From positions 868,001 to 932,000 of the forward strand of contig OU452232.1 of assembly GCA_911728455.2 (NCBI GenBank): DNA of 64,000 nt, written 5' to 3'. The DNA is from Marthasterias glacialis. Taxonomy: Eukaryota > Echinodermata > Asteroidea > Forcipulatida > Asteriidae. How positions within the stretch are numbered: the first letter of the stretch is position 1; each line of letters opens with the position of its first letter. The position numbers and the translations under genes are program-made. Positions 32,615 to 45,700 of the stretch are shown one piece after another. Under the pieces are notes generated by a model. The model was not told the DNA's origin. It searched no databases and saw nothing but the letters and a program-made list of their open reading frames with translations.

Positions 32615-35400
32615 AACTATCCATATTGTCCAAGGGACTATGTCAAGTCTATCAGAAAAAAATCACTGTTGTCGCAGCCATCTTATTTTTGGGCCATGTG
32701 TGTCAGATCAGTTTGGAACTAACTCTAATGTCACTTAAATAAGTTTCCAAATAGAGAAACCACAAGTACAAAAAGTTGTAAAAATGTCAGTTTTTTCACA
32801 TTTCTGTAAACTTAGTGTGTGCAGTTGACAGTGTTGACATACTCTTCCTTACTCTTGAGCAAGTAAATTAATCAATATTACCGTACTACTAATAATCAGT
32901 CTTTTTCTTAGATAAAAATAGTAATGCAAGAGAGTGCCCTAGTTGTTTTTTAATTGACATGGTCGGCAGATAAATATTTTTAAAGGATAACTACAGATAA
33001 AATTAAATGTTTTTTTTAATAACAAAACTTTAAAAGGTACAATAAAAATTTGTTAATTTAAAAAGCATTTAAAAAATAAATAAATGACAAATAATTACCA
33101 TCCTAAAACAATATGGTGATCGATTTGTTTTATTTGATTAAAAACATTATTTTACCACCTCACTACCTTCACGTGTACATGTACATCTTGACTATGTAAT
33201 GGTGCTCTTCGCATAGTGCCTGTTGCCAACGTTTCTTTTTACTACATGTACGTCAAAAACAAAAGGACCACCTCACTGCCTCCAAAGACCAGGGAAACCC
33301 CCTACCAGTAGCTTCCTCATCAGTGAAAGGATCTGTATCTTCATTGCATTGTTTCTCACTTATTGCCTAATCATACAACACTTTTGTAACGCAGGATCAA
33401 AATTGTGCTTAATGTCTTAACACTGCCATTGATGTGTACACTGTACACCATTTGAAACCATACAAAAATGCCATTTTGTATGTACCAATTTCCTCATTGT
33501 TTTTTCTGCAAGACCATTGGTTTAACTCAGGGAGCTCAGTATGTGCTCGAGTGAATGGGTTACCATTCATGGTCACTCAAGTGTGTGAATGGTATTGGAT
33601 CCTCAGTCAACTCTGTGCCAAATGGGCCTCAGAGTAGGAGGGTTGTAATGTTGTATCTAGTGCAATGTAACACTATAATATGGTTTCACTGAGAACATGT
33701 CTGTTTTTGTTCAAATAGATGTATATAAAAATATGTATTTCACTCAATAGGTGTAAAATTAAGTCATCCTACATGATGAGTTTTCACAATATAGGCCTAG
33801 AGAAGTATACATTAGACTTATTATATCAAGAATTATCACAATATTAATAGTTTGTATCTACACACAGGGTTTCAATTTGACACCGGACTGTAGGCCCAAG
33901 GCTAGTGATGTTAGCCACAGGATAATACACTCATGTCTGGACAAGTCTGGCAGTCTTTTGTTTTTCAGTTGATTAGTAATCAATCAATCATCAATCAATA
34001 CTTTATTTCCATTCAATCAATAAATAACCTAGTACATGGATATATAGGGATATAGGGATATAAGTATAAAACATGATTAAGTGGTGGGGGTCTCTAAAAA
34101 GCAGGGCTTGTGGAATGGAGACCCCCATGATGTGTGTATAGGTTAAAGGTTCAGATTGTATAGAAAATGAATTCAATTGTAACCATGCTACGCTAAAATG
34201 ACTAAGTTACACAAACAACAAGGACTAGGACAAAACAAGGGCGTAGACTACTGCCTCACTGTATACAATTCATGATGTTCAAATGTTGACTTTGAATCTG
34301 ATCAATATATTTCAATACTGTTGAGTATATGCTGAAAGATTTTTCTCATTGACAAGATGTAGACTTTGGTCTTTTAAAAACAAATACTGGTCTAGTAAAC
34401 ATTTTGAGCTGCAAGCCCTGTGGTCTTTTGAAATGTTACCGCAAATTCGAGCCGTGACACATTTGTGTCAAAATTTGTTTGGTCATATTTTGGCAGGCTT
34501 AATTCTTTATGAACATGCTGCTTCTTTGTTTATGATTCTATGTCCTTGTTTTCTCATACATGTATGTATCCAATGGTGACTGCTTGATGTTCTGACGCAG
34601 CTACACAGCAGTGGTTGGGGGCAGGGGGTTGATGTCTGTCAACCTCAACAAGTCAGGGGCTTGTTTAGAAAAAGTACAAACAGAAACTACGGTTTTAAAT
34701 GGCCAAAAGTGCCCCCGTAGGAAAAATGGTGCCCACCTCCCTTGTGCCCTCCCCCCTAAAATGTTATCCTAGTTACAGCTACCCCATGTTCTGACAACCC
34801 TCTGAAAATAATATTGTGTTAGCCTTAGACCTGTTCATAGGTGCGTAACCTTTCCAACCACAAATCACTTGCAATAACTGAAGAGATAAATGGGGTACTT
34901 GTGAATTAGAAACACCAGGATCAACCCTTTCTCTTTCATGGTCTCCTTATCTTCCATGTTGACTCAATACATTGTACCAATGTGTAAAAATAACAGATAC
35001 AAAAATACTGATGTTTAAAAACAAAAGTCATCAAGTCATTGTAGAATTTTTAGAAATTATTCAAATGCATCTTGAAAGTTCATTTTGTTTGTCATGTTCT
35101 CATTTTGGGTTTTTTTTATTTTGCTTTTCCAACAAGATTTTAAGAAAAGGATTTGTTTTTGTGTTGATTTTTCTTATGGTATTTTCAAAAAGACATTCGA
35201 AAAAAGCCTTTGTTTTTACGCTTATACCTTCTTTTTTTTTTCTACTTCTAAATCAGCAAAGCCTTGTCTTCTGTTTAGAAACAGACACAATTTCTAGTTT
35301 GTTTTTTGGATTCGTGGCTGTTTATTGTCAATCAGGTTATTTGATTATTATTATAGTCTCACTTTTCTCACAACTGAAGTTTAACTTTGGCTAAGAGTGT
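32615..35400. other. Long noncoding stretch with LINE/SINE tails
   Basis: No gene seen. Near 33,975-34,020 an ATCA-rich run followed by TACTTTATTTCC resembles the end of a minus-strand retroelement. At 34,085-34,130 there is a small inverted repeat of GGGGGTCTC and GGAGACCCCC. The 140-residue frame at 34,972 is rich in Phe and Leu from AT-rich sequence and has no domain. Confidence 0.45.
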
Positions 35401-35419
35401 CTATCATTATAACTATTGA

Positions 35420-36600
35420 TTCAATTCAGTAGACATTTATTTCGGTACTGCCCTTACATCATTAATATTTAGATATTAAAAATACCACCAATGACATATA
35501 TTAACAGTCGCCAAAATTATTAAGAAGTCACATGGGCAAGCTTAGGATTGGGTGAAGTCTTGGCTTTTGTGCCCTGACCTATGGACAGACTTACACTGTG
35601 CATAAGACTAACAAATACAAGGGACTAGAAATACAGATGAACAAACTTAAGTGTACCGACAGACAAGATATATATACCAAAACAATCCACCATTAAATTG
35701 AGTCACACTATTAAAGTCATGACATAATTTTTCATGAAAATGCATTTAGTTGTTGTTGTTTTAGTTTGTTTAAAAACATAGGTAGAGTGATTACAGATAT
35801 AGGAAAATCATTCAAATTATTCCAGTCACGTTGAACTGGGCTGTTTTTTATACATAGAGGTTCAGTTGTGGGAAATGAACAGACTTTTCTTTGAAGTGCT
35901 TTGGGTTGTGTATGAATGAATGCTAGTAGTAAGAGTAAAGAATGAGTTCAAACAAAGTGGTAATGCATTATTCATACACTTATACATAGATTTACCTAAA
36001 TTCAAATGAAAAATATCATCAAATTTTAACAATTAAAGATTACAAAATAATGCAGAAGTATGATCACAGAAACCAGCATTAGAAATTATCCGAACAGTTC
36101 ATTTTGTAAAGTAAGAAGCCTATTATAATGCGTAAAAGAACCACACCAAGTATGAATTGCGTAACTTAAATGTGGAAGAACAAAACAATTGTAGACTTTT
36201 GAGATGATAGCAGGCATCCCACGGACTGGTCCTTTCCATTGTTCTCAGCGATGAAAACAATGGAATAGGACCAGTGTGTGGGATGCCTGCTATCGTCTCA
36301 AAAGTCTCCCATTGTATAGAGCTAATAAGATATGGCTTGTTTTAACCATTACGTATACCAATATTCTTTGCTACTTTACTCCCAATATCATTAATATGAC
36401 TTTTCCAATGATAAATTTTAGTCAATTTTGATACCAAGGAATTCAGTACCTATTACTCTTTGTAGTTCAGTTCCATTTAAGATTAGAGACGCAGATTGAG
36501 TGTAGTTATGTTCTCTTGGACAAAATATCATTTCATTTGTTTTGAGTAGATTAATACAGAGTTAATTTCAGTGTTAAGTTTCAGAATAGCTGTATCTACT
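35420..36600 (-). mobile_element. Dead non-LTR retrotransposon (CR1/Jockey-like) 3' part
   Basis: Minus-strand translation across broken frames gives pieces typical of the end of a LINE reverse transcriptase: NEMIFCPREH, LILNGTELQRVIGTEFLGIKID, WKSHINDIGSKVAKNIGI, then after a hairpin insert YLVWFFYAL, RIISNAGFCDHTSALF and KFDDIFHLNLGKSMYKCMNN. The catalytic YADD box is not found. Frames are interrupted by stops and shifts. The likely 3' end is near 35,425, where AATTCAGTAGACATTTATTT occurs. Confidence 0.7.
36193..36307. mobile_element. Hairpin MITE, 115 bp, inside the LINE
   Basis: AGACTTTTGAGATGATAGCA at the left and TGCTATCGTCTCAAAAGTCT at the right are near-perfect complements. The pairing continues through GGCATCCCAC and CCATTGTT. 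It splits the LINE frame between SSIQW-type and VYNCF-type residues. Confidence 0.85.
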
Positions 36601-36950
36601 TTTATTTTTAATGAACTTACTTGAATGATGATAGAAGGAGATGGTTTGAAACACAGCATCCAATCTGTTAGTTGAGTAGGATATTCAAGCAATGACCCGT
36701 TGGACTATTAACACTAAGAGTGATACACCCTGGTACTGGTATTAGTTGGACAATGAACTTTGGTATTGTGCAAATATAAAATTTAAATATTGAAGTCTTT
36801 GTGTTGTGTTGATGTAGTCCTGGTAGTGTCGTATGCAGGAATAACGTACAGGAGTACGCAGTGAGTTTTCAAGTTCAAACTAGGAAGGTTATTTATCTGA
36901 TAAAATGTCAATACTGTACAGATTTGTTAAGGTCACTTTGGTCTTTATGT
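36601..36950. other. Noncoding stretch
   Basis: May include LINE remnants, but no frame is recognised. The minisatellite follows. Confidence 0.35.
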
Positions 36951-37432
36951 ATTTGCACTGGCTGGTTCTATGCTAACTGTTTAGGTCACCTGATGGATTT
37001 TAGTTAGGTCGCTTGATGGGTTTTGTTGAGGTCATCTTATGCAATTTGATGAAGTCACTTTATTGGTTTTGATGAGGTTACCTGATTGGGTTTTATTGAG
37101 GTCACTGTTGGTTTTGTTGAGGTCACCTTATGGGTTTTATTGAGGTCACCATATGGGTTTTGTTAAGGTCAACGTATGTGATTTGATGAGGTCACTTTAT
37201 GGGTTTTGATGAGGTTACCTGATTGGGTTTTATTGAGGTCACCGTTGGTTTTGTTGAGGTCACCATATGGGTTTTGTTGAGGTCACCTTATGGGTTTTGT
37301 TAAGGTCAATGTATGTGATTTGATGAGGTCTCCTTATGGGTTTTGTTGAGGTCACCTTATGGGTTTTGTTAAGGTCAACGTATGTGATTTGTTGAGGTCA
37401 CCTTATGGAATTTGTTGAGGTCACAGTGGAGT
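36950..37432. repeat. GAGGTCAC minisatellite
   Basis: About twenty units of roughly 20-24 bp carry GGGTTTTGTTGAGGTCACC with variants. Blocks of several units recur (GATGAGGTTACCTGATTGGG appears near 37,069 and 37,207), which shows higher-order structure. No coding function. Confidence 0.9.
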
Positions 37433-37758
37433 GTATTGTATTGCACTTGTAATGGTAATTATTTGTGCATCTATTCAACCAAAGAAATTCATTAAAAAAA
37501 TAACAATCATTGATTATTAAGAACACTCTTTTAACTTGGATTAATTGTTCTTTCCTATAATTAAAGTTTGAGATAAATTCAAGGTCAAGGTGGCAAATCA
37601 TTGAGGGTGTTATTGCTTCATTCTACTGAACAATTGAGGTGAATACAATTCTTCACTTTTATTCTAAAATATGGAAGACAAAATGTAAGATTAGTAATGA
37701 TTACTCAAGCTTACCAATAGAGTTACATAAATAACAAGCTTACTTTTTAAATTTACAG
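37433..37758. other. Noncoding, ends in splice acceptor
   Basis: The last 30 bases match those before 11,204 and end in TTTAAATTTACAG. Confidence 0.5.
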
Positions 37759-39719
37759 AAAGTGAAGAAGACCCCAAGCTCTGCTACAAGAGAAACACCA
37801 GTGATCAAGTCAAGTAATACAAGCCTACCAAGAAGGTAAGTGTTATCAATACTATGTTGTTTGTTGTAACCACTGTCCTATAATAAGGTTAGCTTAGTGG
37901 TTTCATTTCCTGCCCAACCTCAGTGGACCTTGGTTTGAATCCCACTTCAGACCAGAGCCTTTCATTATCCTTATCCATTCAGTAGCCTTCAGATTCTCCA
38001 TAGAGTTGTTGATCTTCCAAACATCAACAAGAAGTAACATAGAAGGACCCCACTTTCTGAGCAGTTTTATTTGCAACTAAGGTCAACAAATCAGATTTCT
38101 GACTTTCAGCAAATTTTGCCAAAGAAAAAATTTTCATCAGCAATCTTTCTGTTCCAATACTGAGCACCAAGAGAAGATTAAAAAAAACTCAAACAAGGAG
38201 ATTTTGTCAAAATATTTTGTTCACATTTACTTACACAGATTAGTGTTAAGATTTTCAAATTCTAAATTTGAGTTTCTAACCTCAGTATATTCTATGGATA
38301 AGTCTAACTTGGGACCATAGTCTAGTGAAAATGTCATACATATTGAAGGGAGTGTTGACTGTACATTTATTGATATTTTTAAAGCCGAAACCGAAGTACC
38401 CAAATTAAAAGATTGATAAGATCAGAAAACACAGCCATACTAGCTGCATAAGGTATGTTCAAGATTACTGTTATAACTCTGTATGTATTGGACTACACCT
38501 ACTGAGTTATGAGTTCAACACACACAGACAGACAACAATGGTAACTTGCCTCATGGAAGTTGATATCAAGTTCACCGTCAAATACAATTGTTGTTTAGTA
38601 CATGTACAATACAGGTTTACAGAGGCGTATCTATCAGGGGTGGGGTGGGGGTGTGGGGGTTGACACACCCCCCAATATTTTTCCTAAGTTGGCATATAGA
38701 GCCACAGTCGTCGAATTGGGCACCAAATTTACCCAAGTAAGGGCTCGGGCTGAACACAAATCCATTCAGCAAACCAAGAGATTTGCCGATTGAAGTTTTT
38801 AGTTTAATCTTTGTAGTATGATAAGTCAAACTCTGAATTACCAAATTCATTATTCTCAGCAACAAGTGGAAATCTACGCTCTGAAAACACTGAAAGCTGT
38901 AGAGCGTCTGGGGCTGAAGCCCCTGGACCCCCATAAGAATTGATGTCCCTTTAAACTCCAACAGTAGGGGATTTGTCCCGAGTCTAAAGTATTCAGAGTT
39001 TGAGTTTCTTAATTAAATGTGTTTTTTTTGGGGGGCAACTTCACGGTCCTGCTTAGCCCTGAAACACTGAAAACCCAAGAGCGTCCGGGGGCTTCGTCCC
39101 CTGGGCCTCCATTAAAATTAGTGTTCATATCGTCGCAGAGCTGACATACTGACGAATAACCTACTTTACAGATCTGACATACCGGCGAATACGCTACAGT
39201 AATACTATTACATATTTGCCGGTATGTCAGATCTGCAATGTAGGTTATTCGTCAGTATGTCAGCTCTGTGACGATATACTCCAACAGGGGATTCGCATAA
39301 GAATTTCAGTTTTCAAAGCTTGCATTTAGAATATAAGTCATCTAATGATCGACATCTGAGGGCCATTCTAAACCTTTAAATCACTGAAAACCCTCATGAG
39401 CACTGGGGGTCTATACCCCCAACCCCAACAAAAGAAAGTGGCTTCGCTTCGCCTCTGCAGCTTTACAACTTTTGAATTATCAAATTTGCATTTCCTAGAT
39501 TTTTTTTTTATCTCTGCTTTCTTGTATTGCTTTGTGTGTGTGTGCCTTTTATTCTGTTGAGTGACTGATTTTTAAGACTTTGTTTTTTCAATGCATTTTT
39601 AAAACCCTCTACAAAATGTATATCATTTCTTATTGTTGATGTTTTTGATTGTGTGTTTGTCCAAGCTGGGACCCATGAGAGACCATTGGTTGCCATTGAT
39701 AGGGCCACCCAGTTGAAAT

Positions 39720-39754
<35 letters not shown>

Positions 39755-42700
39755 AGGCCTACAGTTCTATATTCACTACATGGTTCAGTACTTTCTTTGC
39801 ATGATGTACCCAGCTGTATTAGTCATGGTTAAAAAAATGACAATGTTGGAAAAAACTTTCACACTCATTTAAATTAAGTTTAACAATTGATAAAAATTCA
39901 GCTAACTTGGACCCACTGTACAGTGAATGTACCTGCTATGTGAATCTAGCGGGAAATAACCTTGTTGAACTTTTTGTACCTAGCATTTTAAACTTAATAA
40001 GATAAAATATTTTCTCTCTTCATTTGAAAAATTGAATGGTTGTTTCTGTGTGTGAAGTATGTTGGCATTGCTCTGTTACATTTACTGTAAGCTGACTGTT
40101 AGATGGCGGATGGGAGATTGGTAGGTAAAAGTTTAAAAATCGCTATAACTCCCAAACAGTTTGGTCAATTGTAACCATATAACAAGGTATTGGTCAAAGG
40201 TCACCTAGAGGTCACGTAGGGGTCATTAGAGTGTTTTTTAGTGAAAATTACTAAATGCTTCTCAAACAGTTTTCCTCTGATCGAAGCCAAACTTTGTCAA
40301 TATCATCCCTGGGCCATGCTTCATATGGGGTGCACACAGGATTGGGTCAAAGGTCACATAGATGTTAGTAGAGTTTATTTGCTGATGTCTCGTGCCCAGC
40401 CTGAAAATTGCTACAACTTCCAAATGCTGTAATCAATTGTAACCAAACTTGGAAGGACAACTGATTAGGTCAAAGGTCACCTACATGTCATGTAGGGGTC
40501 ATTTAATTAAAATAAGAAAAAGTGGTCTTTTTCTACATCATCCTGCCCAATTCAGTCCAATTTTGTCACATGCATCTTGACCACAGCCTCATGATGTAGG
40601 CGAAGTAGGGTGGGCTGATAGCTGTGCTTTGTGAAGCACAAACATTATGCTCTTTGGAGAGCATTTGAAAAACCAAAGTAAAGATTGCAGACGTTGTATA
40701 CTGTACATGATCCAATGAAGTTTCAATGTTCAATCCAGTTCATTGTTCACCAGTTGTAATGTTTTCTTCATCAACTGCACTCATAGAGTTGTTAGCAAGT
40801 ACAAGCTTATTGATAATAACCCAGACAACAATGCTAGCTACGCCACTTGACCTTTGACACTCAAGTTCAGTGTCAACACACAGTACAGTACAGAGTCCAT
40901 TCACTTTGTACAGTATTGATTAAGCAACTGGGGACATGTTGTACACTGTTGCTTTGTATGATGTATATGGCAAGAGTGTTGCGTTCCACAAGGAAATGAG
41001 ACTCCATTTTGTGTTGAATAAAACAAGGGATAGTCCTGACAGTAACAGACGTATAGTGAAGTAGACAGTGGTTAACAGTGCTGAGGTGAGTACAGATCAT
41101 AAACTAGCTGATTCAACTTAGCTCAATACTCTAGCTTGAGAGGCCTAGCAGTAGCATGTAGGTACAAATATATATTATTCATTTGTTGAAACAGTTTAAT
41201 AAATTGTGATTAAAAAAAGGACTATTCAATAGGCACTTTTTTATTTTATAATCTTTTTGATGTAGACTTTTTGATGTGAAAACAAAACAAGATTTCATTC
41301 AGGGAATATGAGTGTGGTGAAGAGGTTTTCAACTCAATCGTTTTTTAGGCCTGGCTCAGATCTTGATAATTTTACTGCGAACCAGGCCTCACCGTGTTTA
41401 AACAACTAGTTCAATACACTTATATTCCCATTCAAAATACCTTCCATTTAAACCATCCAAAAACCTTTAAAATTGAGAACAAATGAATTTTGTGTTAAAT
41501 TTCTATTTATATTGATCGCCTAGTAGGTTGTCGCTTAAGTTTCAAACTTGCGCGTGCCAACATGGTGTGCTCTTAATTCAAATTGGCCGTGAAAATTTGT
41601 GCACTACATGCTTGCAATTAGCTGATGGCGCCCTCTTTTGTCTCAATTTCCCCAGGCCATGTTTATCAAACACTTTATTGTGTCTCCTTGTTTAGTGGTT
41701 TGTGCAAACTGGATTCTTAATGTTTTATAAAACAAAAATTTAATTTTTGGTCCTTGATATTTATTTCCAGATAAAAATGGCATCTTCTGAACCTGCATAT
41801 GCTTCAGCTCTTGAGAAAATCATCCAAAATCATCTGGAGTGCAGTATTTGCCAAGAAGAATACACAGAACCCAAACTACTGGACTGTCACCACAGCTTCT
41901 GTAAACACTGCTTAAGTAAATACTGCAAAGATGCTGAGATGATTTCTTGTCCACTGTGTCGACAAGAGACACAACTTCCTCAGATGGGTGTTCAAGATCT
42001 CAAGACTAACTTCGTTCTAATTGGTCTTGCATCTCAACTAGAACAGGTCAGCTCATCTGAAGAGAACAAGTTAATCTGTAAACTATGCAAACAGGAACAT
42101 AAAGCAACACATTTCTGTTTGGATTGCCCCATGTTTATCTGTGCAAATTGCAATGAAATTCACAACCAAATTCCAGCATCATCGAACCACACAGTAGCTA
42201 CTTTGAAAGACATTCGTGATGGGAAGATTGCAATGAAAAAGAAGATACAGAAACGTCATCAAGAATGCCAGACTCATGAAGGTGAAGTGATGTGGTTCTA
42301 TTGTACAACGTGTGATGTTATGATTTGTCAAGCTTGTACTGTCATAGATCACCGTAATCCACCACATGAGTATATTGACTGCAACCAAGCCTCATCCACA
42401 TATAAACAGTCATTGGCTCAACTCATGACTCCCCTTGAAGAAATTCTGAAGAAACTTGAACAATCTCAGGCAACTGTCTCAACACTGGAAGACAACCTAG
42501 ATGTTTCAGTTGAGAGAACCATGGCAGAGGTGAAGAACAGAGCTGATGAGATCAGGGCTGAGGTAACAGCTCAAGAGAGTCGCATCATGGATGAAATAAA
42601 AACCATCCACAAAGATCGTAACAAGAAATTGAAGGAATATGAGCAAACAGTGATTGTAAACTCAGAGCAAATACAGCAATCACTGCAAAAAGCCAAAGAT

Positions 42701-45700
42701 GTCAGCAAGAATTCATCAGCTCCTGACTTCCTTGCACTCTATCCTACTATCAGTAAGGACTTGAAATTACTCAGAGGTCAAAATCAACCCAAGATAGATT
42801 CTACCCTTTCCCATCTGAGATTCAATCCAGGGGTTTGTGACATCACCCTGGGTAATCTGATTCTGAAGGAACCAAGGTGGGAGCTGTGTTTGGAGTTTAA
42901 TGATGATTTCAAAGTGGCTTGGGGTATTGATGCTTCTCTACCTGGGGATGAGGTGGCAGTGGCAGACTACATGAATAAAAGAGTGGTAATCTATGACACT
43001 AAGGGACACAAGAAGAAAACTATCCAATCATCACACGGTAAGTTTCTTTACAAAGTACTTTGTGCAAAGTTCTAACAGTGTAAAAATAAGACTTGATTTG
43101 TTATCAGGGTGACAGACAAAGTGTGTTTCATGAGAATAATTAGCTATTCTTGTCTAATACTGTAATCAAACCAGAGATTTTATCAAACAATATTTTGATG
43201 TCATCAAATGAAATCACTAACTGAAAATGATATCTTCATGTATATCAGACATGATTGCAATAGATAAAAGGAATAGTCAAAGTGCATGTCATGAAAATGA
43301 TTGATTATTGCTATTCCATTGTATTTAACCCTATCAGGACCGGGCTTTTTTTGGTTGTATGGGGACCGGGGAGGGGCACATAGTGCCCCCCCTCCGTATT
43401 TTCCAAAGTGTTTGACCGATCTTGATGAAACTTGCCACAAATGTTCATTTCACCGAGTTGTACATGATGAGGTCATACAATTTCAAAAAATTGTCACTAG
43501 AGGGCGTTTTTGACTGTTTTTTTTGCCCATTTTTGGTCAAAAATCGTGTTTTTGCCATTACTTCTGTATTTTTTGTCCGAAACCTGGCAAACTTGTACAT
43601 TTTAACAAAATAAATATAATTTGAACCTAATTTAGTCACTGGAGTTATCTTTAGGGGGCATAATAATTCATTAATTTATCCCATTTTCGGGAAAAAAAAT
43701 GATAGGGCTTGATTGACAAACCTGAACATTTTTGGGGTCTGAAAAGTAATAAATTAGCAGGTTAAAAATGTTCCATTCATAAAAAATTTGATATAATTTG
43801 ACCCCCTAATTACAGGCTGAAAACACAAAATCCAAGATGGCCGCCAAAAGTGGCAGCCATTTTAAATTCCAGAAAACCATTTCAGACTATCGCGTAACTC
43901 ACCACTATCACTTTTCTGGAAAAAAACATAAAATAAGTGGAAATTATGTCCAAAAAGTTTTTAAAATCACTAAAAAACAGTAAAATCATGTGACCCAAAG
44001 TCAAACAAATGGTTGCCATGGCAACAGATAACCCCCGGTATCAATAGTTTTTTGCCAATATGATCCTAGATATATTTTAGGAAAAGTCAGATAATTTCGC
44101 GGTGATCAGACTAAGCGTTCAAAAGTTATGGGGAAAAATTGGTAGGGGGGCACATTGTGTGCCCCCCCCCCCCCCCCGGTCCTGATAGGGTTAAAACAAG
44201 TGAAATATGAAATAAACAAAGTAAAAAGGCCTTTAATGACTTGTGAAAAATTTATTTAAGAATAATTCCTTTTTAAATTTTTTGTAAAAAGCAACTTAAA
44301 CTGGTCATAGGTATTAATTTGAATGTGAATGATCATTGTATTGAGTTATATCCATTTACTCATGTGTTTTCCAGACCCATGGGCTGTTGCAGCATTCCAG
44401 AATCAGTTAGTGGTTGTAGATGAAACCAACTCTGTCAAGATGAACAATAAGAATGGCACAAAGGGATTGGATTTCTACACAATGCCTCATAGTGAAGTGG
44501 GCAAGACAGCAGTATACCTCCAGAGTGTAGCAGTCATGAAGGATACAATCATTGTGGGTGATGTGGATAGGTCAGTTATAACTAAACACAGCTCCAGTGA
44601 TGGTTCACTCATAGACACTGTTTCAGTTAAGACTCAACCTTCCTTTATGGCCATTGACAGCAAGGATAGAGTTGTAGTCAGTGGTGGGCACCAACAACAA
44701 GTGGACATTGTTGATGACAATGGTGCTACACTAATCACCATCAAACCAACCATCAATGGTCAGCAAGTTGAATCCTGCAGAGGTGTATGCTGTGATAGCT
44801 CAGCTATCTACATTGCAGTGTGCAATGAGGATTACAACACTGGTCATATTCATCAGTATGACACTGAGGGTAGATTTCTCAGCTGTATTGCTCAGGGTCT
44901 GCATTTGCCATTTGGAATCTCATTGACATCAGATGGGCAGCAGCTGGCAGTGGCAGACTACACATCATTCAAGATTTATAACAAGGTGTAATGTTATCCA
45001 ATAATTAGGATACTGGTCAAATATTGTCTTGTCAAGATACAAATGCTACAAGTACATGTACAACATGTACATTGACATGAAATGACCACAATGTGTCAAT
45101 ACTTCTCAATAGAATTCAATTCCCAAAAGATGTGTGTTATTCATTCTTTCAATCAAACAATAATGTAATCAATTTCAAGTTTGTTTAAAAAAAATTTAAG
45201 TTCGATCGCTAATAACTTGAGTAAAAGAAACAGTATTTTTGTATCAAACCTTAATGCTATATTTACATGTATTAACCCTATACCAGGACAGGGGAAGGGG
45301 GGATGGCACAATGTGCCCCCTACCCCCATAACTTTTTAACGCTAAGTCCGATCACTGTGAAACTTACCCACTTTTTCCAAATATATCTAGGAACCTTTTG
45401 GCAAAAAAATAACTGATACCGGGGGTTAGCTGTTGTCATGGCAACCATATATTCGGCGTTGGGTCACACGATTTTACTGCTTTTGTTGATGTGATTTTTG
45501 TATCTTTTTTCAACATGATTTCCACTCATTTTTTATTCATTTGCCAGAAAAGTTATAGTGATGAGTCTAGTGATAGTCTGTGCCGTAATGGCTTTGCCAA
45601 TTCAAATTGGACGCCATTTTTGGCAGCCATCTTGGATTTTCTGTTTTCAACCTTTATTTAGGAGGTCATTACTACATCAAGGTTTTTTCACAATAGAATT

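Noticed and set aside
34972-35394. 140-residue Phe/Leu-rich open frame
   Set aside because: Hydrophobic residues arise from T-rich sequence. No conserved motif or paralogue, and no splice context.
36950-37432. CRISPR-like array
   Set aside because: Units are directly adjacent with variable sequence and no unique spacers. The genome is clearly animal.
41747-41776. Earlier start for TRIM-B (MVLDIYFQIK)
   Set aside because: Those codons lie before and across the splice acceptor at 41,769-41,770. TRIM-A shares the acceptor and the later ATG but not the earlier start.
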